Notes: generated by a model not told the origin, from the letters alone. Counted from the first letter of the stretch, positions 8,956 through 17,004 are shown. The stretch: 39,141 bases of DNA from Clostridiales bacterium (GCA_019418545.1 DYBQ01000013.1:6657-45797), one strand, 5' to 3'. A program made the numbers and translations.

Positions 8956-10167
8956 TTATAACAAAGCAGCAATATCCGGGAACAGCTCTACACTGCGCTT
9001 TAAAATCCCGGTCATATAGGCAATCAGAATCCCATAGTTGGTCATGGGCACGCCCTGCTGGGCCGCCCGGTGATTTCGGGACTGCATTTCCCGCTCGTTC
9101 AGCATACAGCCGCCGCAATGGACGATAAGACGGTAGGGGGAGAGGTCCTGGGGAAACTCCCCGCCGCTGGTAAACACAAACTCCGGCTCCTTTCCGGTTT
9201 TTTGACGAATCCAGTTTGGCAGTTTCACGGTGCCGATGTCGTTGCACTGGCGGTGATGGGTGCAGCCTTCGGAAATGAGCACTTTGTCTCCGTTTTGAAT
9301 CTCTTCCAGCGCAGTTACCCCACGCACGGCCTGCTCCAGGCTCCCCTTATACCGGGCGAACAGGATGGAAAAAGAGGTGAGGGGAACGCTTTCCGGCACA
9401 TCCTTCGACACTTTGGCAAAGGCCTGGCTATCGGTAATAACCATACGGGGCGGTTCTTTCAAAGCGGCTAGCGTTTGGGAAAGCTCCGTCTCCCGGGTCA
9501 CAAAGGCCATGGCTCCGGCTTCCAGAATATCACGAATGGTTTGTTGCTGGGGCAAAATCAGTCTGCCCTTGGGGGCTGCTTCATCAATGGGAGTGACCAG
9601 CACAACTCTGTCCCCCGAAGAAAGAAGGTCAGCCACGATATGATGTTCCCGAGCAGCGTTGGGCTTTAAGCGGGCGATAGCCTCTTTGAGCTGGTGAATA
9701 TTCTCACCGGTAGCAGCGCTGACCCACAAGGTTTCTTCCCCTTCCATAGCAGGGCGGGGAGCATTTTCCGGCAGACGGTCACACTGATTCATCACCACCA
9801 GCCGGGGCAGTTTTTGCTCTTTTATCCGGGCGAGAAGAGCGTGGTCTTCGGGGCTCATGCCCTGGGAGGCGTCCACCACCAGAAGGGCAATGTCGGTTTT
9901 GCCGAGCACCTGCCAAGTTTTTTCCATGCGCATAATGCCGAGCTCTCCAACATCATCCAGACCGGGCGTGTCGGTGAGGAGGACAGGGCCAAGGGGCAAT
10001 AATTCCATGGCTTTGGAGACAGGGTCGGTGGTAGTGCCCTTATAATCAGAAACGATTGCCAGCTTTTGGCCGGTGAGAGCGTTGATAAGGCTGGATTTTC
10101 CAGCATTCCGGCAGCCAAACAGGCTGATATGGATACGTTCCCCAGAGGGAGTAGTAGTAAGGCTCAT
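8956..10167 (-). CDS. hydF: [FeFe]-hydrogenase maturation GTPase HydF
   Basis: HydF is the scaffold GTPase that assembles the 2Fe subcluster and delivers it to apo-HydA. The 403-residue protein has a Ras-like GTPase domain at its start: P-loop GCRNAGKS (18-25), TTTDP switch I, DTPGLDD (Walker B/G3) and NQCD (G4). A dimerisation region follows, then the [4Fe-4S] ligand motifs CTHH (302-305) and HCGGC (350-354). The usual family length is about 400. The start is the ATG at 10167, with AAAGGGG 8 bases upstream; an in-frame ATG 21 bases earlier has no comparable site. hydE lies 39 bases upstream. All motifs needed for function are intact. Confidence 0.96.
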   Translation of the reverse strand: MSLTTTPSGERIHISLFGCRNAGKSSLINALTGQKLAIVSDYKGTTTDPVSKAMELLPLGPVLLTDTPGLDDVGELGIMRMEKTWQVLGKTDIALLVVDASQGMSPEDHALLARIKEQKLPRLVVMNQCDRLPENAPRPAMEGEETLWVSAATGENIHQLKEAIARLKPNAAREHHIVADLLSSGDRVVLVTPIDEAAPKGRLILPQQQTIRDILEAGAMAFVTRETELSQTLAALKEPPRMVITDSQAFAKVSKDVPESVPLTSFSILFARYKGSLEQAVRGVTALEEIQNGDKVLISEGCTHHRQCNDIGTVKLPNWIRQKTGKEPEFVFTSGGEFPQDLSPYRLIVHCGGCMLNEREMQSRNHRAAQQGVPMTNYGILIAYMTGILKRSVELFPDIAALL

Positions 10168-10206
10168 GAGATAACCCCTTTCTATCATAAAATATCAATG
10201 CATAAA

Positions 10207-11256
10207 TCATACAGGTTTACGGCTGTCCCCTCGGTCAGTCACTACGGTATATCCAATGGCAGCCATACTTTCTTGTAAACGGCGCAGGCCTTCGGCGGCT
10301 TCGCTGCCAGAGTGGAGCTTGTTGTCATACAAAAGATATTTTTCCCGCACGTCTGCCGGAGAGAGATTGGGCATTACAACATTGGCCCCACACTCCATGC
10401 CCTGTTCCCGTCCATCAGGCAGGAGGGTCCCCAGCGCTGTGGTGGCAGGAAGCAGTACCCAGGGAAGCATTAGCCGCACCAGAGAAAGCAGATATAGCGT
10501 AAGGGCTCCGCTTCCGGCGGGCTCTTTCGCAAAAGGTGTGTCGTGGTGAGGTAAAAATGGCCCGATTCCCACCATTTCCGGCTGGAAGTCCTGCAAAAAA
10601 GCCATATCTTTTGCCAGCGTTTTGGGAGTTTGACCGGGAGACCCCACCATAAAACCGGCGCCTACCTGGAATCCCAATTCTCGCAAAAAGCCCAAACATT
10701 CCATGCGGCGGGAAAGAGAGAGCTCCTGCGGGTGCAGCTGGCGGTAATGGCAATCATCAGCGGTTTCGTGGCGCAGCAGATAACGGTCGGCTCCTGCTTT
10801 TCGGAAGGCTTCGTAACTTTCCCGGCTTTTTTCCCCAACAGACAAAGTAACCGCACACTGAGGCCAATGGCTTTTAATGGCTTTTACTATGGAGCAGATT
10901 TTTTCATCTGTAAACCAGGGGTCTTCGCCGCCTTGCAGCACAAAGGTGCGAAATCCCAATTCCCAGCCTGTCTCGCAGCAGGAAAGGATTTCTTCCTGGG
11001 TGAGTCGATACCGCTGAGCATTGCGGTTGCTTCGGCGCAGGCCGCAGTATAGGCAATCGTTCCGGCAAAAACTGGTAAATTCAATGAGGCCCCGGATATA
11101 CACCTGCTTGCCATAGTAGGGCTCTCGTACCAAACGTGCCAGACGGCCAGCTTCCTCTGCCAGCTCTGGGCTATATCCGGCAATCAGGGCTTCCCATTCA
11201 TCTTTTTCCAGCCGATGGGAGCAGTTTAGCTTTTCCAGCAATGAGGCAGGAATCAT
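10207..11256 (-). CDS. hydE: [FeFe]-hydrogenase maturase HydE, radical SAM
   Basis: HydE is a radical SAM enzyme that acts in building the H-cluster 2Fe unit. The 349-residue protein carries the CxxxCxxC motif as C64, C68 and C71 (CRNDCLYC), then a TIM-barrel with FVLQGGEDPW and AGFMVGSPGQT, and a C-terminal region with ATTALGTLLPDGRE and GANVVMPNLSP, which are typical of HydE and its BioB/PylB relatives. It starts with an ATGA overlap on the stop codon of the small regulator gene, so the two are translationally coupled. The usual family length is about 350. hydG and hydA are not in this window. Confidence 0.96.
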   Translation of the reverse strand: MIPASLLEKLNCSHRLEKDEWEALIAGYSPELAEEAGRLARLVREPYYGKQVYIRGLIEFTSFCRNDCLYCGLRRSNRNAQRYRLTQEEILSCCETGWELGFRTFVLQGGEDPWFTDEKICSIVKAIKSHWPQCAVTLSVGEKSRESYEAFRKAGADRYLLRHETADDCHYRQLHPQELSLSRRMECLGFLRELGFQVGAGFMVGSPGQTPKTLAKDMAFLQDFQPEMVGIGPFLPHHDTPFAKEPAGSGALTLYLLSLVRLMLPWVLLPATTALGTLLPDGREQGMECGANVVMPNLSPADVREKYLLYDNKLHSGSEAAEGLRRLQESMAAIGYTVVTDRGDSRKPV

Positions 11257-11513
11257 ACACTTTCCTCCCCAAGCTTGGCATATACGGTTTTGGTGCTCAC
11301 GCCGGGAAGCATTCCCAGTTTGCCGGAAAGGGTGCTGATTTCGTTTTGAGGGGCATCCAAGACTACGCTGATAATGGACACATTCCGTTTATGATAGGGC
11401 ACACCCATTCGTCCAACAATACGGGCGGCATATTGGTGCAGAAGTTCATTGATTTTTTCTGTGGAATCCATATTTTCCACGATAATGCCAATCAGGGCCA
11501 CACGATTTTCCAT
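11253..11513 (-). CDS. Iron-only hydrogenase system regulator, TM1266 type
   Basis: This 86-residue ACT-like protein belongs to the family named after TM1266 of Thermotoga, which is regularly found beside [FeFe]-hydrogenase maturation genes and is presumed to be regulatory; its mechanism is not established. The sequence shows the typical opening RVALIGIIVEN, the middle GRMGVPYHKRNVSIISVVLD and the end LSGKLGMLPGVSTKTVYAK. The start is the ATG at 11513, with AAAGGA about 9 bases upstream. The frame is open for 27 more codons, but that extension crosses the leader terminator and is rejected. It is the first gene of the hyd operon. Confidence 0.9.
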   Translation of the reverse strand: MENRVALIGIIVENMDSTEKINELLHQYAARIVGRMGVPYHKRNVSIISVVLDAPQNEISTLSGKLGMLPGVSTKTVYAKLGEESV

Positions 11514-11544
11514 CAAACACAGTCCTTTCAAAAAAGCATCCCGG

Positions 11545-11637
11545 GAAAAGAAAAGCGCCCCGGGGCAGCAGGCTCCAAGGGCGCAGAAAATCACTGGTAC
11601 AGATTTTTTCCGCCTTCCTCCGCAGAAGCGCCTTTGG
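11545..11637 (-). promoter_or_regulatory. Leader terminator with alternative pairing (candidate attenuator) of the hyd operon
   Basis: On the minus strand the leader holds GCGCCC (11584-11579) and GGGCGC (11560-11555), which form a hairpin followed by TTTTCTTTTC, before the first gene. The left arm with its flank, GCGCCCTTGG (11584-11575), can instead pair with an earlier stretch, CCAAAGGCGC (11637-11628), with 9 of 10 positions matching. That gives two exclusive states: terminator, or anti-terminator. I do not recognise a known riboswitch or T-box in the roughly 60 bases preceding the hairpin. Confidence 0.55.
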
Positions 11638-11654
11638 ATTCAGCACGTGTTTTT

Positions 11655-11690
11655 ATCATATCATACCCTAGAAGTGATTTCAAGAATCAC
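11655..11690 (-). promoter_or_regulatory. hyd operon promoter with palindrome over -35
   Basis: On the minus strand TTGAAA (11683-11678), a 17-base spacer and TATGAT (11660-11655) form a good housekeeping promoter; a second TATGAT overlaps it 5 bases upstream. A 17-bp inverted repeat, GTGATT-5-AATCAC, at 11674-11690 covers the -35 box and could be an operator. The predicted leader is about 135 bases. Confidence 0.6.
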
Positions 11691-11723
11691 CGGGAACCAT
11701 CTCCCCCATTTCCGTCCGAATTA

Positions 11724-11752
11724 TTGACAAAGAGATAAAATCCGTATATCAT
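11724..11752 (+). promoter_or_regulatory. Promoter for the NUDIX gene
   Basis: TTGACA (11724-11729), a 17-base spacer and TATCAT (11747-11752). A TATAAT at 11769-11774 is closer to the gene but has no -35 match and would start transcription inside the ribosome binding site. Confidence 0.6.
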
Positions 11753-11794
11753 GAAATTGTCGCTTTACTATAATAAAGCAGGGAGGTATTACTC

Positions 11795-12397
11795 ATGGAA
11801 CTTCGAGATAAAAATGGTTTAACGGAACAGGAGTTTTTGGCACAGTACCGGCCCGGAGATTATCCAAGACCTTCGGTGGCGGCCGATGTGGTGATTTTTA
11901 ATGGTTCATCGCCTCAGCCGGAGGTGCTGCTGATTCGCCGGGGCGGGCATCCCTGTTTAGGACAGTGGGCTCTGCCGGGAGGTTTTGTAGAGCCAAAGGA
12001 AACCGTAGGAAGTGCCGCTGCCAGAGAGCTTATGGAGGAAACCGGTATTACGGGCGTGATTCCTGAGCAGCTGTTTGCCTACAGCCAGCCAGGCCGAGAC
12101 CCCCGTACATGGGTGATGAGCGTGGTGCATATGGCCGTGGTGGACCCAGCTGCGCTGAAAGTTCAGGCGGGGGACGATGCCGATGATGCCGGTTGGTTTA
12201 CGATTGTAAGGACACAGGAAGAAGCTGATGTATTTTCCCTTAAGCTGACAGGCAAAAACGAAACGCTGACCGCTCGGGTAAAGCGGGTTGAGGGAGGAAA
12301 AGATGGTCCTTATCTTATTTTGGAAAACCACGGATTGGCGTTTGACCATGCAAAGATTTTGGCATATGCTTTGGAACGGCTGCAAAAACAGGAGTAA
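11795..12397 (+). CDS. NUDIX hydrolase
   Basis: This is a 200-residue NUDIX-family pyrophosphohydrolase. The NUDIX box G-x5-E-x7-REUxEExGU is complete at residues 63-85, including RELMEETGI. The substrate-facing region before it, RRGGHPCLGQWALPGG, resembles ADP-ribose and nucleotide-sugar hydrolases, but the true substrate cannot be read from sequence. The site GGGAGG lies 8 bases before ATG. The gene has its own promoter and stands between the divergent hyd operon and the beta-helix/galT pair. Hydrolysis of a nucleoside diphosphate linked to another group is known for the family; a housekeeping role is inferred. Confidence 0.9.
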   Translation: MELRDKNGLTEQEFLAQYRPGDYPRPSVAADVVIFNGSSPQPEVLLIRRGGHPCLGQWALPGGFVEPKETVGSAAARELMEETGITGVIPEQLFAYSQPGRDPRTWVMSVVHMAVVDPAALKVQAGDDADDAGWFTIVRTQEEADVFSLKLTGKNETLTARVKRVEGGKDGPYLILENHGLAFDHAKILAYALERLQKQE

Positions 12398-12465
12398 GCC
12401 AGTTGCTTTTTCTAAAGAAATTCTATTTTGGGGACAAAATTGAATATATTGGCATGAATCGTTCA

Positions 12466-12495
12466 TTGCAAACAAGAGAAGGTCCCTCCTATAAT
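12466..12495 (+). promoter_or_regulatory. Promoter for the beta-helix protein and galT
   Basis: TTGCAA (12466-12471), an 18-base spacer and TATAAT (12490-12495), located 34 bases before the ATG at 12529. Confidence 0.65.
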
Positions 12496-12528
12496 AACTA
12501 TGCAGGCTGATAGCCGAAAGGAGCAATT

Positions 12529-13200
12529 ATGAATAATTCCCTGTTGATTCACAACCTGTTTGATTTGCGTCACACTGCTGCTGCACCCTTGCTGGAGAAA
12601 TATACCTATCCTTGGGAAGCATTGCCGGAAATCGGCTCTTTTATCACCCGCTTAGGTACGACTCTCCCAGAAAACGAATATGAGCAGCGCTGGGCCAATG
12701 TCTGGATTCACAAAAGTGCCCGGCTGTATCCCAATTGCTATATCGGAGGTCCCTGTATTATTGGGCCGAATACCGAGGTTCGTCCCGGGGCTTTTATCCG
12801 CGGCAATGCGCTGGTTGGGGCAGACTGTGTGGTGGGCAACTCCACAGAGCTGAAAAATGTCATCCTGTTTGACCATGTACAGGTACCGCACTATAACTAT
12901 GTGGGCGATTCCATCTTGGGATATGGCTCGCACATGGGAGCGGGCGCTATTACTTCCAATGTAAAGCAGGACAGAACTTTGGTGACCGTACATGCACAGG
13001 AAGAAACAGTTGCTACAGGACTGAAAAAGTTTGGCGCTATGCTGGGAGACCATGTGGAAATCGGTTGTAATTCCGTATTAAATCCGGGTACAGTAGTGGG
13101 GCGTGGAAGCCATGTGTATCCGCTTTCCATGGTTCGTGGGCTGGTGCCGGCCGGATATATTTATAAGAAAGCAGGGGAATTGGCAGAAATACAATATTAA
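12529..13200 (+). CDS. Left-handed beta-helix (hexapeptide) protein, acyl- or nucleotidyltransferase-like
   Basis: This is a 223-residue protein whose core is a hexapeptide-repeat beta-helix. The repeats are visible from about residue 60 to 205, for example IHKSARLYPNCYIGGPCIIG and VEIGCNSVLNPGTVVG. It resembles the C-terminal half of GlmU and the LbH-containing sugar nucleotidyltransferase-like proteins, but has no N-terminal nucleotidyltransferase domain with GxGxR. It could therefore be an acetyltransferase acting on a sugar or nucleotide sugar. The ribosome binding site is AAAGGAG, 7 bases before ATG. It is followed after 22 bases by galT, which suggests a link to nucleotide-sugar metabolism, although this partnership is inference. 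Confidence 0.82.
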   Translation: MNNSLLIHNLFDLRHTAAAPLLEKYTYPWEALPEIGSFITRLGTTLPENEYEQRWANVWIHKSARLYPNCYIGGPCIIGPNTEVRPGAFIRGNALVGADCVVGNSTELKNVILFDHVQVPHYNYVGDSILGYGSHMGAGAITSNVKQDRTLVTVHAQEETVATGLKKFGAMLGDHVEIGCNSVLNPGTVVGRGSHVYPLSMVRGLVPAGYIYKKAGELAEIQY

Positions 13201-13222
13201 AAAAGATACGGGAGGGGTCTTG

Positions 13223-14740
13223 ATGACCGAAATCAGCACAGAAATTGCACGTCTTTTGCAGTTTGGATGCCAGCATGGATTGCTGGAAAGCGCCGACTGC
13301 ACCTATGCCGCAAACCGGATGCTTGCCGTGCTTCGGCTGGAAGGATGGGATAACACGGTACAGGTGCCGGAAGAGACGCTGGAAAGTCCGGCTCCCATTT
13401 TGGAAAAAATGCTGGATTGGGCCTATGAAACCGGAAGGTTGGAAGGAAACACCGCGCCTTATCGTGATGTGCTGGATACGGAGCTGATGAACTGTATGAT
13501 GCCCCGCCCGTCAGAAGTGATTCACCGGTTTTATGAGCTGTATCGGGAAAATCCCCGCTGTGCAACTGATTATTATTATCAGCTGAGCCGCAGCTCCAAT
13601 TATATCCGTACCGACCGGGTGGCAAAGGATGAGCTGTGGACGGCTGAGACCCCTTATGGTGAAATGACCATTACCATTAACCTTTCCAAGCCGGAAAAAG
13701 ACCCCAAAGCTATTGCAGCCGCCCGGAATATGCCTCAAAATGGCTATCCCAAATGTGCCCTTTGCGCTGAAAATGAAGGCTTTCAGGGGAATCTGGCACA
13801 GGCGCCCCGGGGAAATCACCGGCTGATTCCCCTGAAACTATTGGGAGAGGACTGGTTTCTCCAATATTCCCCCTATGTGTATTATAACGAGCACTGCATT
13901 GTGCTGAACCAAAAGCACACTCCCATGAAGGTAAACCGAGAATCCATGGCTCATCTGCTGGATTTTGTAACACAGTTCCCTCACTATTTTGTGGGCTCCA
14001 ATGCCGATTTGCCGATTGTGGGTGGTTCTATTTTGAGCCATGACCACTTCCAGGGCGGCAACTGTGAATTCCCCATGGCAAAAGCAGAAATTCGGGAACC
14101 TCTTTCGTTCCTCGGCTTTGAGGACATTGACGCCGGTATTGTCAATTGGCCTATGTCCGTGATTCGTCTGGCAGGATTCGACAAGGAGCGGCTGCTGGAT
14201 TTGGCCGAAGTCATTTTGAATCAGTGGCGGGGATACAGCGATGAAGCTGCCGGTGTTTTTGCCAATACCGATGTGCCCCACAATACCATTACCCCCATTT
14301 GCCGTGTTCGGAATGGAAAATTTGAGCTGGATTTGGTATTGCGGAACAACCTGACAACGCAGGAGCATCCGCTGGGGGTTTTTCATCCTCACGCAGAGTA
14401 CCATCATATAAAAAAGGAAAATATCGGCCTGATTGAAGTGATGGGCCTTGCCATTTTGCCGGCGCGGCTGAAAAAAGAACTGGCCTTAGTGGAGGAAGCG
14501 CTGTGTGACACGGCAAAAGAGGAGGAAATCTTCTCTGATGATGCTATGAAAGCACATTTTGACTGGTATCAGCAGCTGAAAGCAAAGAATCCTGCACCAG
14601 AAGAGGTACATACGCTGATTCAACAGGATGTTGGCCGTATTTTTGCCGAGATTTTGGGGAATGCCGGCGTATACAAGGACACCGACGAAGGAAGGGAAGC
14701 TTTCCGGCGTTTTTGCCGGTATGTGAACCGGAACCTGTAA
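13223..14740 (+). CDS. galT: Galactose-1-phosphate uridylyltransferase, class II
   Basis: GalT exchanges UMP between UDP-glucose and galactose-1-phosphate in the Leloir pathway. This 505-residue protein is of the longer Firmicutes class II type, unrelated in overall layout to E. coli GalT except around the active site. The catalytic segment SHDHFQGG (H273, H275, Q277) is intact, as is CALCAENEGFQGN, which precedes it in this class. The start is the ATG at 13223, with GGGAGGGG upstream; an in-frame ATG 120 bases earlier lies inside the preceding gene. A terminator follows at once. galK and galE are not in the window, so galactose handling must use distant genes. Confidence 0.95.
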   Translation: MTEISTEIARLLQFGCQHGLLESADCTYAANRMLAVLRLEGWDNTVQVPEETLESPAPILEKMLDWAYETGRLEGNTAPYRDVLDTELMNCMMPRPSEVIHRFYELYRENPRCATDYYYQLSRSSNYIRTDRVAKDELWTAETPYGEMTITINLSKPEKDPKAIAAARNMPQNGYPKCALCAENEGFQGNLAQAPRGNHRLIPLKLLGEDWFLQYSPYVYYNEHCIVLNQKHTPMKVNRESMAHLLDFVTQFPHYFVGSNADLPIVGGSILSHDHFQGGNCEFPMAKAEIREPLSFLGFEDIDAGIVNWPMSVIRLAGFDKERLLDLAEVILNQWRGYSDEAAGVFANTDVPHNTITPICRVRNGKFELDLVLRNNLTTQEHPLGVFHPHAEYHHIKKENIGLIEVMGLAILPARLKKELALVEEALCDTAKEEEIFSDDAMKAHFDWYQQLKAKNPAPEEVHTLIQQDVGRIFAEILGNAGVYKDTDEGREAFRRFCRYVNRNL

Positions 14741-14761
14741 TGGAAAACTCATAGAACAAGA

Positions 14762-14810
14762 AAGCCTCCTGTTTGACAACATGTGTCAGACGGGAGGCTT
14801 TTGTTGTTTT
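14762..14810 (+). terminator. Terminator of the galT transcript
   Basis: AAGCCTCC pairs with GGAGGCTT. The stem continues inward through G-T wobbles to TGAC/GTCA around a short loop and is followed by TTGTTGTTTT. Confidence 0.85.
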
Positions 14811-14870
14811 AGTTGATTTGCTGTTGCAATTTGTTGTTATTTGTCAAATATAGAGAAAAATTGAAAAATA

Positions 14871-14899
14871 TTGCGTCAATTTGGAAAAGGTGGTACAAT
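14871..14899 (+). promoter_or_regulatory. Promoter for the tandem membrane paralogues
   Basis: TTGCGT (14871-14876), a 17-base spacer and TACAAT (14894-14899). The leader before the first ATG is about 75 bases. Confidence 0.55.
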
Positions 14900-14985
14900 T
14901 ACAATGTTTTATAGTGTGCAGTCTATGCGGACAGGCTGCATGAAGATAATTGGTAGGACAGGGTTTGAAAGGATGGAGGACAAAC

Positions 14986-15933
14986 ATGGACAAAATAAAA
15001 TTAAAGGCTTATTTAAAATGCCTGTATGAGCTGGAAGCCTCTCTGTATTTTCAGCAGCAAGTGTATAGTGCGGTGTTTCAAGAGCAGCAAAGAGCCCTTT
15101 CTTCCTATAAGGTAGAGCAGGAAATTCCTTATAGTACACCTGAATCTAAAAAATATGATTCTGAAAAATGGGTAGGACTCGCTTTTGGTTTGCTCGGGGT
15201 AATTGTATTCATTCTTTCGTTAGTGTTTGGATATAATGATGAAGTAAATATATATGGTTTGTTTTTCTCATCCTTGATAAAAGGTGCAATTGCTGGTGGA
15301 ATAGCTGCAATCATAGTTGTTATGATTATTAGATTCCTTGAAAATAAAAGTGAACTTCAGGGAGTTCAGCAATCAACAATAGAAAATCGTGAAATTGACC
15401 GCAAAAATGAGCAAATCAGGGCTCGCAATGCAGATAGTAAAGTGTTGGCTCGCAGAAAGGGTGCCGCAATCGAAGTCCGGCTAAATGAAATTCAGCAGGG
15501 AATCAATGAAACGCGAAAAACACTGGAGCAATATTATGGGCTCGATATTGTGTTTGAGAAATATCGGAATTTTGTAGCTATCAGTTCTATCTATGAGTAC
15601 TTCGCTTCGGAAAGATGTCAAGAGCTCGGTGGCCCCTATGGCGCTTACAATAAATTTGAAGAGGAGCTTCGCCAGAATCTGATTATTGCCAAGCTGGACG
15701 ATGTCTTGCGCAGCCTTAGCAGAATCGAAAAAAACCAGATTATGCTGTATAACGCAATTATGGAGACGAACCGGGAGCTTCGACAGATTCGGCGGGGAAT
15801 TGATGGAATATCATCCAGTATCCAGAGAATTGAGAGTAACAGCGAAATCACGGCCTATAACAGCCGGATTGCGGCAGAAAACACCGAATACATGAAGAAC
15901 CTGCAAACTTATGACATACTGACAAGAAGATAA
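14986..15933 (+). CDS. Tandem membrane/coiled-coil protein of unknown family, copy 1
   Basis: I do not recognise this 315-residue family. An N-terminal amphipathic stretch (1-45, MDKIKLKAYLKCLYELEASL) precedes two membrane helices at about 62-82 and 97-117, separated by a short loop. From about 131 onward the protein is charged and helical (RARNADSK, RLNEIQQGINETRKTLEQYY), probably coiled coil, and ends in a conserved tail with ITAYNSRIAAENTEYMKN. Both long ends are probably cytoplasmic. The start at 14986 has GGATGGAGGAC before it. The following gene is a paralogue sharing about 80 percent of the last 184 residues but little of the membrane region. The role is unknown; a membrane-tethered oligomer is the most that can be inferred. 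Confidence 0.8.
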   Translation: MDKIKLKAYLKCLYELEASLYFQQQVYSAVFQEQQRALSSYKVEQEIPYSTPESKKYDSEKWVGLAFGLLGVIVFILSLVFGYNDEVNIYGLFFSSLIKGAIAGGIAAIIVVMIIRFLENKSELQGVQQSTIENREIDRKNEQIRARNADSKVLARRKGAAIEVRLNEIQQGINETRKTLEQYYGLDIVFEKYRNFVAISSIYEYFASERCQELGGPYGAYNKFEEELRQNLIIAKLDDVLRSLSRIEKNQIMLYNAIMETNRELRQIRRGIDGISSSIQRIESNSEITAYNSRIAAENTEYMKNLQTYDILTRR

Positions 15934-15979
15934 AAATATATCTTGAGAAGATATAGCCGCAGTGATAGTGGAGGGTAAT

Positions 15980-16948
15980 ATGGATAAAACAAAATTGACG
16001 GCGTACTTAAAGTGTTTGTATGAGCTGGAAGCTTCGTTGTACTATCAGAAAAGAGTGTACAATGTTGTTTCAAATGAGCAGCAAAATGTACTTGCTTCTT
16101 ATCGAGGAGAAAGTGAAATACCACATAAAAAACCGGAGCCGGAAGAATCGGATGCAATGTTTATTACAGTTATTGCTTGCATGATAGTGGTGTTTTTTTT
16201 GATGATTGTTATATTTAATATATCCGTCGAAGGATATGATGGATATCCCATTTTCAAAAGAATTATAGCATCACTTTTTTTGGGCGTCATGTCGGGTGTT
16301 ATTATTGGTGGATTAGTAGGAGCAGCTATAGGAAAAATTATTGAAAAAAAGGATGAGAAAAGAAAGGCACAACAGGCATTTGAAAGAGTCGTGATAGAAA
16401 ACCGTGAAATTGACCGCCGGAATGCAGAAATCAGGGCGCGTAATGCAGACAGTAAGGCACTGGTTCGGAGAAAGGCTGCGGCGGTAGAATTGCGGCTTAA
16501 TGAAATCAAGCAGGGAATTGATGAAACTCAAAAAACTTTGAATCAATATTATGGGTTAAATATCGTGTTTGAAAAATATCGGAATTTTGTAGCCATCAGT
16601 TCCATTTATGAGTATTTCGTGTCAGGAAGATGCCAAGAATTGGAAGGCCCTTATGGTGCCTACAACAAGTTTGAAGAGGAGCTTCGTCAAAATATGATTA
16701 TCGCTAGGCTGGACGATGTGCTGCGTAGCCTTAGCAGAATCGAAAGAAATCAGAGTATGCTGTATCATGCCATTCAGGAAGGAAATCGAGCTGTTCAGCA
16801 GATTCAGAGGGGTATCCAAGGAATGTCATCAAATATTCAAAGAATAGAGAACAATAGTGAAATCACTGCCTATAACAGCCGGATTGCAGCAGAAAACACC
16901 GAATACATGAAGAACCTACAAATTTATGACATACTGACAAGAAGATAA
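15980..16948 (+). CDS. Tandem membrane/coiled-coil protein of unknown family, copy 2
   Basis: This 322-residue paralogue begins 46 bases after copy 1. The N-terminal 45 residues (MDKTKLTAYLKCLYELEASL) and the C-terminal 184 residues match copy 1 closely, with about 32 differences by eye in that tail, while residues 46-138 differ. Here the membrane segments at about 59-80 and 94-120 are glycine-rich in the second helix (GVMSGVIIGGLVGAAIG), and the intervening loop is longer. The start at 15980 has GGAGGG 5 bases upstream; an ATG 18 bases earlier overlaps that site. With no promoter or terminator in the 46-base gap, the two are probably one transcript, and the terminator at 16973 ends it. Confidence 0.8.
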   Translation: MDKTKLTAYLKCLYELEASLYYQKRVYNVVSNEQQNVLASYRGESEIPHKKPEPEESDAMFITVIACMIVVFFLMIVIFNISVEGYDGYPIFKRIIASLFLGVMSGVIIGGLVGAAIGKIIEKKDEKRKAQQAFERVVIENREIDRRNAEIRARNADSKALVRRKAAAVELRLNEIKQGIDETQKTLNQYYGLNIVFEKYRNFVAISSIYEYFVSGRCQELEGPYGAYNKFEEELRQNMIIARLDDVLRSLSRIERNQSMLYHAIQEGNRAVQQIQRGIQGMSSNIQRIENNSEITAYNSRIAAENTEYMKNLQIYDILTRR

Positions 16949-16972
16949 TCCGCTGCAATAACATAAGTGAGA

Positions 16973-17004
16973 AAGCCGCCCTTTTACAGGACGGCTTCTT
17001 TTTT
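16973..17004. terminator. Terminator overlapping the end of the convergent dehydrogenase gene
   Basis: AAGCCG pairs with CGGCTT, with a partly paired CC/GG inside, and is followed by CTTTTTTG on the plus strand. The opposite strand reads GCCGTCC...GGGCGGCTTTCTC. The hairpin contains the stop codon of the minus-strand dehydrogenase. Confidence 0.75.

Noticed and set aside
8924..9247. In-frame N-terminal extension of gluQ by 108 codons
   Set aside because: It overlaps the 3' part of hydF in another frame, has no family similarity, and the ATG at 8923 has a strong ribosome binding site at the conserved GluQRS start.
11514..11650. T-box or known riboswitch in the hyd leader
   Set aside because: No T-box sequence (GGTGG-type) and no consensus I know for SAM, FMN, THF, c-di-GMP or cobalamin riboswitches is present; it is kept only as an unassigned attenuator.
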